A stretch of DNA of 64,000 nucleotides. Origin: Eubacteriaceae bacterium (GTDB lineage Bacteria; Bacillota; Clostridia; Lachnospirales; Lachnospiraceae). The stretch covers positions 33,028-97,027 of the forward strand of contig CAJTFB010000012.1 of NCBI GenBank assembly GCA_910575665.1. The letters are read 5' to 3'. The notes beneath the pieces are model-generated. The model was given only the letters and a program-made list of their open reading frames with translations, ran no database searches and was not told the origin of the DNA. Shown piece after piece: positions 8,151 to 16,616 of this stretch. The translations under genes were made by a program, and so were the position numbers. Each line of letters starts with the position of its first letter. Positions within the stretch are counted from its first letter, which is position 1.

Positions 8151-9391
8151 TACGGCATGCCTATGAGACGGTGCCTTTCTATATGAATATTAGCAGGGAA
8201 AAGGGAATTGACTGTGAGAAGTGTGAAGATCTTGCGGACATTCCTATCGTCAGTAAGGAAGATCTTGTTCTGCGGAATGATGCTTTTATTTCAGCAGGAT
8301 ATATGGCGGAATATCTACAGGGGAAGCTGGTACAGACCCATACGTCCGGTTCGACGGGGAAATGCGCCAATATTTTTTGGAATCTGAAGGAATGCAGGCG
8401 TTCTCTTCTGCCGTTGTGGATAAAGAGAAAAAGATATTATGACATTAATCCACATGACAGGTATTGCTATTTTTACACGGGGAGAAGAGTTGGAGAGACT
8501 GATATAGAGATAGAGGAAGGGGGATTTGCCCTCGGTTTTTGTAAATGTAATCTGACGGATGAAAAACTAGTACATATCTGGGAGAAGATGAGAGAGTTTG
8601 GACCGGTGTGGATGAACCTGCAGCCCAGTATGGCAATATTATTGTGCCGGGTCATAGAAAAAAACGGGTTGGATCCGATACCTACTCTGCGATACTTAGA
8701 AACAACCGGTGAGATGTTATTTCCACACATGCGAAAATACATACAGGAAAAAATGGATGTAGTGATTGCAGATCAGTATGGCTGCAATGAATTAAATTCT
8801 CTTGCCTTTGAATGTCCGAAAGGGCATCTGCATTGTATGGAGGAAAATGCAGTAATTGAAATTCTTGACGAACAGGGTGATCCACTGCCGGATGGGGAGG
8901 AAGGAGAGATCGTTGTCACCTCTCTGAGTAATTTTGCTATGCCGCTTATCCGTTATAAGATTGGTGACCGGGGATGCTTTTTGAAGGAAACCTGTTCCTG
9001 TGATGATCCTGGGAAAGTACTGAAACTGACAACCGGGAGAAGTAATGACTGGGTTGTGGACAGGGAGGGTAATCTGTTAAATGCCTATATATTTGTGAGA
9101 TGTGTTGAAAATATTAACAGGATATACGAACATGCAATTCTGCAGTTTCAGGTAATTCAGCATGCGGTGGATAAGTTTACAATAAAGCTTGTAATCGATG
9201 AGGAATGTGAACCGGATGAAATATGCCGATACTTTATGGAAAACCTATGGCAGGGCACCCTTTTGGGAGCCGATTTCCGCATACAGATTTATCCGGAGTT
9301 GATTCCAGAGGATAGAAGCGGGAAGTTGAAATGGTTTGTCAGTGAGATAGAGGATAATGTACAAGGGAGAGGAATGGGGGATAATGTTTGA
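8123..9391 (+). CDS. PaaK/CapK-like AMP-dependent ligase
   Basis: A 422-residue protein of the phenylacetate-CoA-ligase-like (PaaK/CapK) branch. It starts with a short helical region (HAYETVPFYMNIS) as in PaaK, then THTSGSTGKCANIFWN as the phosphate loop, DQYGCNELNSLAFEC at the A5 position, and DGEEGEIVVTSLSNFAMPLIRYKIGDRG (two segments) as the A7 region. The phosphate-loop Lys is present in STGK. It overlaps the upstream ligase gene by 28 bp. Two different ligases in tandem suggest activation of two acids or a two-step loading. The substrate is unknown. Confidence 0.78.
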   Translation: MLTERQRKIIRHAYETVPFYMNISREKGIDCEKCEDLADIPIVSKEDLVLRNDAFISAGYMAEYLQGKLVQTHTSGSTGKCANIFWNLKECRRSLLPLWIKRKRYYDINPHDRYCYFYTGRRVGETDIEIEEGGFALGFCKCNLTDEKLVHIWEKMREFGPVWMNLQPSMAILLCRVIEKNGLDPIPTLRYLETTGEMLFPHMRKYIQEKMDVVIADQYGCNELNSLAFECPKGHLHCMEENAVIEILDEQGDPLPDGEEGEIVVTSLSNFAMPLIRYKIGDRGCFLKETCSCDDPGKVLKLTTGRSNDWVVDREGNLLNAYIFVRCVENINRIYEHAILQFQVIQHAVDKFTIKLVIDEECEPDEICRYFMENLWQGTLLGADFRIQIYPELIPEDRSGKLKWFVSEIEDNVQGRGMGDNV

Positions 9392-9463
9392 GAATATAGC
9401 TGTTGGTATGTGAAATGGAAAGAGAAGCATACAGCGTTAAAATGACCTAAATGGAGATATGTT

Positions 9464-10438
9464 ATGGATAAATACATAAAAAGAGAGATTAAACCGTTTA
9501 ATGAATTTTGGATTAACTGTGAATCAACAATGCTTCATTCCCTGTTGATTACACTTGATGAGAAATACCGTGTCATGGCATATACGAATAATTATGTATA
9601 TGAGGTTCTACATTTTCCGACACCCAGCCGTAAGTGGATCAATGAGGTAAGAGTAAAACCTGAAATAATGGACATTTTTCATGTGGTTCTGAAAAATAGA
9701 CGTGAAGTGCGGTGGAATGATTATGATAAGGCCGTCTGTGAGATAAAGGATTTCCTGAGGCAAGGGAAAATCGTTATGGCTGGCGTGGATTTGTTTTATT
9801 GGATACCGATGAATATGTGTTACCACAAGCACCATGCAGATCATTATGCCATAATTAATGGTTTTGATGAAGACAAGGATATTTTCTTTGTTATGGATAC
9901 GGATAATGTCAAATACCAGGAATTTGAAATGCCAGTAGAAAATGTGATGGAGGCCATTGCGCATTGTGATTTGCATTATGACGCACTTGTATATGATCTA
10001 TGCACAAAAGAGGAAATCGAGCCTTACATGTTTGATAAAAAGGAATTGATCTGGCGGGCAAAAAGAATTTATAAGAGCCTTCGGCCGTTATCCAGGAAAT
10101 ACTTCTGGCTGATGGAGGAGGATGATTATAGAAAAGGATTTTACAGGGATATGTGTGTCATGTACATATTGCAGATAAATTGCCGGATGAAGGCAAACCG
10201 GCTGCTAATTGAATATCTTATAGAAAAGGAGATGATAGTGGAATTGGCTCCGCTGCAGGAGGATTGTCACCGGATAGAAAGGAGGTGGACCGCTATAAAA
10301 AATAAGGTGTCAAAGGCTTATTTTGCAGAGAGCAGTGTGACAGAGATGGTGAACCTTGGTGAACAGATGATGACGCAGTTTGAAGAAGAACGAAAGATGT
10401 GGAAGGCGTTTGTGAAGTTGTATGATAAACGCCGTTGA
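9464..10438 (+). CDS. BtrH_N-like protein, copy 2
   Basis: A 324-residue cytosolic protein related in plan to the 562-1509 product. Cys19 (WINCESTMLHSLL) is the candidate nucleophile. VDLFYWIPMN leads to CYHKHHADHYAIINGFD with His121, His123, His124 and His127, and VMDTDN supplies Asp145. This order (Cys, then H..HY..I.G.D, then D) is characteristic of the BtrH N-terminal family. The C-terminal part is helical and basic. GGAGATATGTT precedes the ATG. It lies after the two ligases, so it may transfer the acyl group activated by them. The substrate pair is unknown. Confidence 0.6.
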   Translation: MDKYIKREIKPFNEFWINCESTMLHSLLITLDEKYRVMAYTNNYVYEVLHFPTPSRKWINEVRVKPEIMDIFHVVLKNRREVRWNDYDKAVCEIKDFLRQGKIVMAGVDLFYWIPMNMCYHKHHADHYAIINGFDEDKDIFFVMDTDNVKYQEFEMPVENVMEAIAHCDLHYDALVYDLCTKEEIEPYMFDKKELIWRAKRIYKSLRPLSRKYFWLMEEDDYRKGFYRDMCVMYILQINCRMKANRLLIEYLIEKEMIVELAPLQEDCHRIERRWTAIKNKVSKAYFAESSVTEMVNLGEQMMTQFEEERKMWKAFVKLYDKRR

Positions 10439-10481
10439 GGGATAACAAGGATAAAAATCGTAAAGGAGGTACAGGAAACAT

Positions 10482-10505
10482 ATGAGTAATATCTATTTTT
10501 CCTGA
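10482..10505 (+). other. Seven-codon mini-ORF with a strong ribosome-binding site
   Basis: TAAAGGAGGT (10461-10470) is placed before ATG 10482, which opens MSNIYFS and then TGA at 10503-10505. The next ATG (10513), which starts the real gene, has no comparable site. The mini-ORF may couple translation to the downstream gene or act as a leader peptide. It could also be chance. Confidence 0.4.
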
Positions 10506-10512
10506 AAAGTCT

Positions 10513-11145
10513 ATGAAAAAACAAACAAGAATCATTATTTGCATCTTACTGGCTTTCATAGTATTGGGCGGTATAGGGATCTGGGTCTTTGTTTCTGGTA
10601 ACCCGGCAGACGAAACATATTCTGCATCCTGGGAAGAGAATGGGAATAAAGTTTACTTTAATGAGCCGGATCATGATGCCGTAGCGGCGGCTAAGTTAGC
10701 GCTTCCAGATGGGGAAAAGAAAGAGCTAACACTAGAAGAAGTCAATCAGTATTATGGACGTGACATGTCAGAATGTTATATACCTGAAAATCTGGTGAAA
10801 AACAATTTAAAAGAAAAATTTGATTTTTACTACGATGGGGATAAAGTAACAAGTGACCGAGCCGTACTGTGGTACAGTATAGAGGGGGGGACTGGTCCTG
10901 ACTATCCATACATGGAGATCGAATTCCAGAAGGGAAAGATACCGTTGTCGGATATGATATATGCTGACAACGATATAAAAGAATCTATCATCAACGAAAA
11001 AAAGGTAACGTTTACAGCAGAGTTCCCAGAAGGAAGTACAAATTATACAGCAGAGTTCCTAAACAACGAGATTGGGTACAGGGTACAAGGTATTTCAATT
11101 TCTCAGGAAGAGTTTATGAAAGTGATTTATTCCCTGCTTGATTGA
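10513..11145 (+). CDS. Single-pass membrane-anchored protein of unknown function
   Basis: A 210-residue protein with an N-terminal anchor (RIIICILLAFIVLGGIGIWVF, residues 5-25, split by no charges) and an extracytoplasmic remainder. The rest is acidic, with alternating strands (AVLWYSIEGGTGPDYPYMEI, VTFTAEFPEGSTNYTAEF), and resembles no family I can name. ATG 10513 is 8 bp after the stop of a mini-ORF that carries the only strong ribosome-binding site, so coupling is likely. It is the last gene before the second terminator/Spo0A-box repeat. Confidence 0.6.
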   Translation: MKKQTRIIICILLAFIVLGGIGIWVFVSGNPADETYSASWEENGNKVYFNEPDHDAVAAAKLALPDGEKKELTLEEVNQYYGRDMSECYIPENLVKNNLKEKFDFYYDGDKVTSDRAVLWYSIEGGTGPDYPYMEIEFQKGKIPLSDMIYADNDIKESIINEKKVTFTAEFPEGSTNYTAEFLNNEIGYRVQGISISQEEFMKVIYSLLD

Positions 11146-11170
11146 TTTGGGCGTTGTACTGCCTGAGAAT

Positions 11171-11223
11171 AAAGAGTCCATTTTTAGATGCATGGTATGG
11201 TGTCTGAAATGGGCTCTTTTTTT
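11171..11223 (+). terminator. Terminator at the end of the 562-11145 cluster
   Basis: AAAGAGTCCAT (11171-11181) pairs with ATGGGCTCTTT (11209-11219), and seven T residues end the stem. The stem is the same as that after rplL, with the loop changed. Confidence 0.85.
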
Positions 11224-11238
11224 GTGCGGTTATTTATT

Positions 11239-11265
11239 TGTCGATTTATGTCGAAAAAAATCGAA
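11239..11265 (+). promoter_or_regulatory. Three tandem Spo0A-box-like heptamers, copy B
   Basis: TGTCGAT (11239), TGTCGAA (11249) and AATCGAA (11259) keep the 10-bp spacing of copy A, with one substitution each in the outer boxes. They lie about 95 bp before the CBM2/helveticin-like gene. Confidence 0.65.
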
Positions 11266-11357
11266 CGATTGTTCTTGTGTAAATTATTAAATAATGATAA
11301 AGTGTATATTAACAAATAATGAAAAACAAGTTACTATTTAAAATTTGGAGGTACAAA

Positions 11358-13409
11358 ATGAGAAAGGTAAAAAAGAAAACAAATTATTTAGACAAATATA
11401 GGAAAATCATTTCATTTTTCTTAATAACATTACTGCTTTTCGGTTGTATTACGAAGTTAGAACTGAAATATGTAGAAGCAAAGGAATTAACAGTTTATGA
11501 AAATAATTCGAATAATGTTTTTAGTTCCACTAAAGACAATAGTGATGTTGAGCTTTCATATCATATTAACAGCAGTTGGGGTGAACATTATAATGTGGAT
11601 GTTACACTTACAAATATTACAGACGAAAAAATAGATGATTGGGAAATAAAGCTACCTGCTAATTTTTTTATAGAAAATATTTGGAATGCGAGAGTAATGT
11701 CTAGTGAAAAAAATAGTTATACAATTCATAATGCGGATTGGAATCAAGATATCCCGGTTGAAGGAAAAGTTTCTTTTGGAATGACAATAAAATCTGATAA
11801 AAAGCCGGATTTTCCGAAGTATTGTAGCACAACTAGAATGTGTCTGGGGGTGATGACAGAGTATAAAGTTGAATATATGGAATATAGTTCATGGGATAAT
11901 CATATTAATGGTAAGATTACCATAACCAATTGTGGAAATAACAGAATTGAAGACTGGAAACTTATGCTAGAAACCAATTTCAATATAGAAAGTATTTGGA
12001 ATGCGACTATTCTTACACAGGAAGAGGAAGAAAGTGTATACTATTATGATATTGACAATGTAGTGAATAATCAGAATATAGAACCACAACAGAGTATTGA
12101 ATTTGGTTTTATCGCTACATGTGATGAGAAACCAAAAATTATTAACTCTGATTTGTTTGAAATGAAAGAATTTACTGATGAAATCAGGGAATCTTGTATG
12201 GATATAGATTTAGATGATGTCAAAGATTATGAGAATGATGAATGTATTTTTGACGCAGATTACTTTGAAACGCCCCAGGAGTATGAAGATTATATTAATG
12301 GATTAATTGGGAACAAGAAAAAAATATCAAGGCAGAGAACAATAAAGGATAATTTATATAGGACCTTAACGGATCCTATTTCTGGAATGCTTATTAAGTC
12401 ATTTGATTTTTCACCTTCTGAAAAAGCAATACAAAATTATATGCCTTTAGCTAATGGAATTTATACGTTGCAGCATAGGTCAAATGATAAAGAATCGAAA
12501 AAGTATAATGACGCATTATTAATGTCAGGAAGTTTAAATGATAATAAGTATTATAATTTTTCTGAAAAAACAAACTTAGTGGGATTCGCCCATGGTCAGA
12601 CATTTGAACAATTTTGTTGTAATGGAGTAGGATACTATCTTCTGGCTGGATATGCTAAAAATGGTTTTGCTCGAAATTTAGTGATTATGAAAGAAAAAAA
12701 GTTTGAAGAAATTTCTCATAAGCAGACATATGATTTTGAAGAGTGGAATAAGAAAAAGAGGTCATTTTTACGACTTACAGGCTTAGAGTGTGCAAATAAA
12801 AAGGGCAAAAAAAGTGGATCAGGCGAGATACATCGAGTAGATGCTGCGCTTACTGCGGATGGGAAAACCATGGTTATCTGGAAAAAACTCACGAAACCCT
12901 CTGTAGTAGAGATTAGTTTATATGATATGGATAAAATACAAAAGAAAATTTTAAAAAGTAAGTTTGAAAAGGCACTGTCCTTTAGTAATAAATCTACTAG
13001 ATGGGAATTAAAAAAGGCATGTATTGGCTCTTTTTATGAAAAATATAAAGTTGGTGATGATACTTCAAAACATATTTTACAAGCAAATGACTCATTTCAA
13101 TCCATTGACATAGAAAATGCAGGTAAAGATGCTTGGAAAATATTAATTACCAGTGGAAATCAAAAAGTTAAAAAGCCAGTATCAATAACTCGAATCGATT
13201 TTAAGAAAGACGGTACAAAAAAATGTTACAGGGAATATATTTCATTTCCGGGAATTGAAGAAAATGAATTCGATTTTGAGCTTGAAGGCGGACATATAGT
13301 TGGAGACAATTTAGATTTTGTGGTGAAAATGGCTAAAAAGGCGGGGAATGGAAAAGAGCAGTATATAGCAACCATTCCTTTAAAAGATATTAAAACACCA
13401 TTAAAATAA
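11358..13409 (+). CDS. Secreted protein: two CBM2-like modules plus helveticin-J-like domain
   Basis: 683 residues from ATG 11358, chosen for TTGGAGG 7 bp upstream; an upstream ATG at 11319 lacks a site. A signal segment (IISFFLITLLLFGC) carries a lipobox-like LFGC. Two repeats of about 85-95 residues share the CBM2 pattern: SSWGEHYNVDVTLTNITDEK...DDWEI...IENIWNA, then SSWDNHINGKITITNCGNN...EDWKL...IESIWNA. The C-terminal 400 residues contain GFAHGQTFEQF and HRVDAALTADGKTMVIW, followed by SLYDMDKI and FQSIDIENA, echoing the order in helveticin J (class III bacteriocin). Base use is strikingly AT-rich. The role may be surface or polysaccharide binding, or a large bacteriocin-like protein. The helveticin match is from memory of family motifs. 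Confidence 0.6.
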   Translation: MRKVKKKTNYLDKYRKIISFFLITLLLFGCITKLELKYVEAKELTVYENNSNNVFSSTKDNSDVELSYHINSSWGEHYNVDVTLTNITDEKIDDWEIKLPANFFIENIWNARVMSSEKNSYTIHNADWNQDIPVEGKVSFGMTIKSDKKPDFPKYCSTTRMCLGVMTEYKVEYMEYSSWDNHINGKITITNCGNNRIEDWKLMLETNFNIESIWNATILTQEEEESVYYYDIDNVVNNQNIEPQQSIEFGFIATCDEKPKIINSDLFEMKEFTDEIRESCMDIDLDDVKDYENDECIFDADYFETPQEYEDYINGLIGNKKKISRQRTIKDNLYRTLTDPISGMLIKSFDFSPSEKAIQNYMPLANGIYTLQHRSNDKESKKYNDALLMSGSLNDNKYYNFSEKTNLVGFAHGQTFEQFCCNGVGYYLLAGYAKNGFARNLVIMKEKKFEEISHKQTYDFEEWNKKKRSFLRLTGLECANKKGKKSGSGEIHRVDAALTADGKTMVIWKKLTKPSVVEISLYDMDKIQKKILKSKFEKALSFSNKSTRWELKKACIGSFYEKYKVGDDTSKHILQANDSFQSIDIENAGKDAWKILITSGNQKVKKPVSITRIDFKKDGTKKCYREYISFPGIEENEFDFELEGGHIVGDNLDFVVKMAKKAGNGKEQYIATIPLKDIKTPLK

Positions 13410-13426
13410 CTAAATTTGGAGGCGGC

Positions 13427-14593
13427 ATGAGAAAATTGATTCATTTAATTTTTGCTATTTGCATTTGTATATGCTTAATAAATACTATGGAGCAATCATT
13501 GAATGCCAAAGAACGTATTCAATACAGCTTGTCTGGGAAGGGTGTTATTACGTTCTCTGGCAAAGGACCACTTACTTATTTTGACCATCGTTCTCTGGCA
13601 TGGGAAGAAAAGGAAAAGATTAAGAAAATTGTTATTGGTGAGGGAATAACAGAATTAGAAGAACAGGCGCTGGCTGGTTTTTCCAATGCAGAAGGTATTG
13701 TGTTTCCAGATTCATTGACAAAAATAGGAACAGAATGCTTTAGTAATTGCTATTTACTAAAAGAAATTACATTTGGAAAAAATATCAGAGAAATTGGAGA
13801 AAGTGCATTTTCTGGATGTGTTGCGTTGAAACGTCTGACGATACCAGATACAGTAACTAAAATAGGCGGGTATGCATTTTATAATTGTAAAAGGTTAAAG
13901 GAATTGATCTTACCAGCTTCTTTGAAATCATGGAAAAAAAGTGCCGTTAAGCAGTGCCCGCAGCTAAAAAGGATTGTAAATCGTTCAAAGATTTCCTGTG
14001 GGATTAATACATATAAAGGGTTACGGATTTGGCGGGTAAGCGGCAGGAAAATAGGCGTATTACCAAAAGGAAAAACGGCATTGGCCAAAGGGAAGATGAT
14101 CCCCATTACTTATAAACTAAAAGGTGGGAAGAGAAACGGAATACTGCCAGGTGCTTATGAGTATGGAACCCGTTTAAAAATACCTTTGAATGTGACGAAA
14201 AAGGGATATACAGCTGTTGCATGGTACTGTCAGGGAACGGACAGCAATTCAGATATGACATTTTATGTTGGACCCGAAGCGAAAAAAGTGATTCTTACGC
14301 CCTTCTGGTATAAATACAAAATTGAAAACAAAGAGAATGGTTCTGTTCATGCGATTATTGATATAGAAGATAAAGATTGGGCATATGACAGATATGAAAT
14401 AAGATATTCTGAGTATGCTAATATGAAAAATTCAACAATTACAACGTTATCTCTGAATAAGGGAAATGTCTCAAAGAAGATTACTGGTTTGAAAAAAGGT
14501 AAAACTTACTATTTTCAGTTTCGGGCATATGTAGATGCCGAATCCGGTGCAGGATGCTGGGTCGGAAAACGGAAGGTCAAAATAGTAAGGTAA
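13427..14593 (+). CDS. Secreted BspA-like (LRR_5) surface protein
   Basis: A 388-residue exported protein. The signal peptide (LIHLIFAICICICLINT) is followed by three to four LRR_5 repeats of about 23 residues, each with the pattern I..IG..AF.GC..L..L.IP..V. The C-terminal 200 residues contain a segment (ENGSVHAIIDIEDKDWAYDR, then KITGLKKGKTYYFQFRAY) that looks like a fibronectin-III-type strand pair. TTGGAGG precedes the ATG, as in the gene 17 bp upstream. No LPxTG or membrane anchor is seen, so it is probably released or non-covalently bound. It is likely in one operon with the next LRR gene. Confidence 0.75.
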   Translation: MRKLIHLIFAICICICLINTMEQSLNAKERIQYSLSGKGVITFSGKGPLTYFDHRSLAWEEKEKIKKIVIGEGITELEEQALAGFSNAEGIVFPDSLTKIGTECFSNCYLLKEITFGKNIREIGESAFSGCVALKRLTIPDTVTKIGGYAFYNCKRLKELILPASLKSWKKSAVKQCPQLKRIVNRSKISCGINTYKGLRIWRVSGRKIGVLPKGKTALAKGKMIPITYKLKGGKRNGILPGAYEYGTRLKIPLNVTKKGYTAVAWYCQGTDSNSDMTFYVGPEAKKVILTPFWYKYKIENKENGSVHAIIDIEDKDWAYDRYEIRYSEYANMKNSTITTLSLNKGNVSKKITGLKKGKTYYFQFRAYVDAESGAGCWVGKRKVKIVR

Positions 14594-14619
14594 AAGGAGG
14601 TGTAAAAAGGAGATATTTC

Positions 14620-16488
14620 ATGAAAAAAATATTAATTGTTTTAGTCCTTTTTTGTTGGGTTTCCTTATGGGACTGCCATCCCATTTATGCAGAGGAAACC
14701 ATAAAAGGCAACTGTGGAGAATCGGTTTTCTGGGAATATAGTAATGGACTGTTAAGGATTTATGGAAATGGTGAAATGAAAACAAATCCGTGGATGAATT
14801 ATAAAGACTGCAGAGAAAATTTGCGCAAAGTAATCATTGATGAGGGTGTTACGACTGTTTGTGAAAAAGCTTTTAATACTACAGAAGGCGATTCTTTGGA
14901 ATACGACTATATGGCAGAGGGAGTTTTCCTGCCAGATACATTAGAACGTATTGGGGAGATGGCTTTTGCATTTTTAGGGGGATTGAAGGAGATTGATATT
15001 CCAGCTGGTGTAAAGAGCATTGGTGAAGGAGCGTTTGCGAGTTCTTCTAACCTGCAGACCGTTACTTTCTCAAGGGGATGTAAATTGGAAAAAGTAGAGG
15101 CTTATACTTTTAGTGGTTGTAGTGGTCTGGAGAATATTGTGCTGACAGAAGGTATTTCATATATTGGAGACGGTGCCTTCACAGAATGCAGATCCCTGAA
15201 GAAAATTAATCTTCCGGACAGTGTGAGTAAAATAGGTAAGCGGCTTTTTTATGAATGCTATCTGTTAGAAAGGATTAAAATCCCAGATGGAATTACATCA
15301 ATTCCCACTGGAATGTTTATTAAATGTTATCATTTGACGAAGGTTGAGATGTCAAATAATATTAAAAAAATTGGTTCTTATGCATTTTCATTTTGTTCTA
15401 GTTTAGAAAAGGTCAATATCCCATCAGAGTTAGGGGAGGTAGGAAAACAGGCATTTATCTATTGCGCGGCTTTAGAGGAACTGAATCTTCCAGATACATT
15501 AACCAGGATTGGTGAGGATGCTTTTGAGGGGTGCTGTGGATTGAAGAGGATTCGATTTCCTCAAAAATTGAAAGAAATCCCGCCCAAAATGCTCTATGAC
15601 TGCACTGGATTAAAAAAAATCAACATTCCGGCTACGGTAACAAAGATTGGGAAAAACGCATTTGGAGGATGTGCCAGTTTAAGAAGATTAGTGATTCCTC
15701 CCAATGTTAAAAAAATTGATCCGTGTCATCAAGATTGTCCTGGGTTAAAGGAAATTCTTAATAAATCCAAGGTAACATATTCATTGTCGGCGAGTGAACT
15801 TGTAATGAATTGGTACCAGGGGAAGAAAAGGGTTACGGAAGTAAAGCCAGGAAAGGCAGTTGTTTCTAAAGGAAAACGTTTTCAAATTACATATGATTCT
15901 GGATTGCTGAAAAAATACAAGATCGATGCAAATGGAAAACTTCCGACGTCTTATGTGTATGGGAAAGAGCCTAAAATGCCACAGAAGGTAAAGGCGGCTG
16001 ATTCCAACATACTTTTTATGGGATGGCGCTATCGGGTAAATAGTAAGAAATATAAGTCTGGTCCGACCCGCACATGGTATAATGCCAGAGTAACACAGTT
16101 TAGTAAAGGATTAAAGGGTGATGTGAAAGTATTTCCAATGGTAGACAAGGTTATGGTAAGAAAGAACAGCACAAAAAAGGTTGTTATGGTTTCCAAAGTG
16201 CTGTTAAAGGACTACTTAACCGCAGATAGTATTGATCTCGGATATATCAGCAAAGACCCTGGTCCAAGATATTTAATGTTTCAAGCAAGATATGCAGACA
16301 ATAAGCACATGAAAAATGCGAAGTATTTACCTTTGCTTAGTCATGAATGGACAAGAAGATTTGCACTAAAAAACTTAAAAAAAGGAAAGGTATATTACAT
16401 TCAATATCGAAGTATTCCGTTTAGATATTTTGGAGTTCCGAGTGAGACCTGCTGGGGGCAGATGTTTAAAGTGAAAATAAAGGAATAG
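14620..16488 (+). CDS. Secreted BspA-like (LRR_5) surface protein, larger
   Basis: A 622-residue exported protein. ATG 14620 is chosen because AAAAAGGAG is upstream and MKKILIVLVLFCWVSLW then forms a signal peptide; an upstream frame from 14554 would bury it. About ten LRR_5 repeats span residues 80-390 (for example LPDTLTRIGEDAFEGCCGLK). The C-terminal part shares layout with the preceding protein, including KNLKKGKVYYIQYRS near the end. The two proteins are paralogues in one operon. BspA-like proteins typically mediate adhesion; the ligand is unknown. Confidence 0.78.
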   Translation: MKKILIVLVLFCWVSLWDCHPIYAEETIKGNCGESVFWEYSNGLLRIYGNGEMKTNPWMNYKDCRENLRKVIIDEGVTTVCEKAFNTTEGDSLEYDYMAEGVFLPDTLERIGEMAFAFLGGLKEIDIPAGVKSIGEGAFASSSNLQTVTFSRGCKLEKVEAYTFSGCSGLENIVLTEGISYIGDGAFTECRSLKKINLPDSVSKIGKRLFYECYLLERIKIPDGITSIPTGMFIKCYHLTKVEMSNNIKKIGSYAFSFCSSLEKVNIPSELGEVGKQAFIYCAALEELNLPDTLTRIGEDAFEGCCGLKRIRFPQKLKEIPPKMLYDCTGLKKINIPATVTKIGKNAFGGCASLRRLVIPPNVKKIDPCHQDCPGLKEILNKSKVTYSLSASELVMNWYQGKKRVTEVKPGKAVVSKGKRFQITYDSGLLKKYKIDANGKLPTSYVYGKEPKMPQKVKAADSNILFMGWRYRVNSKKYKSGPTRTWYNARVTQFSKGLKGDVKVFPMVDKVMVRKNSTKKVVMVSKVLLKDYLTADSIDLGYISKDPGPRYLMFQARYADNKHMKNAKYLPLLSHEWTRRFALKNLKKGKVYYIQYRSIPFRYFGVPSETCWGQMFKVKIKE

Positions 16489-16567
16489 AAGAACTTCTCT
16501 GCATTCGTATATAGCAGAGTAACCCTCTCCTGTGTCACCGCATATAATATAATAACCAGAGATACGT

Positions 16568-16600
16568 AAGGGTAATGGTCCTTTGGACATTACCCTTTTA
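16568..16600 (+). terminator. Terminator after the LRR genes
   Basis: AAGGGTAATGGTCC (16568-16581) pairs with GGACATTACCCTT (16585-16597) with one bulged base, followed by TTTT. It ends just before the ZIP transporter gene. Confidence 0.75.
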
Positions 16601-16616
16601 GATTGGTGATGAAAGC

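Larger units (their letters stand above)
11149..11276 (+). repeat. Copy B of the duplicated terminator plus Spo0A-box segment
   Basis: Matches 361-485 over its whole length in the same order: GGCGTTGTACTG, terminator stem, three TCGA-containing boxes, CGAACGATTGTTCTT. It begins 3 bp after the stop codon of the preceding gene. Confidence 0.85.
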
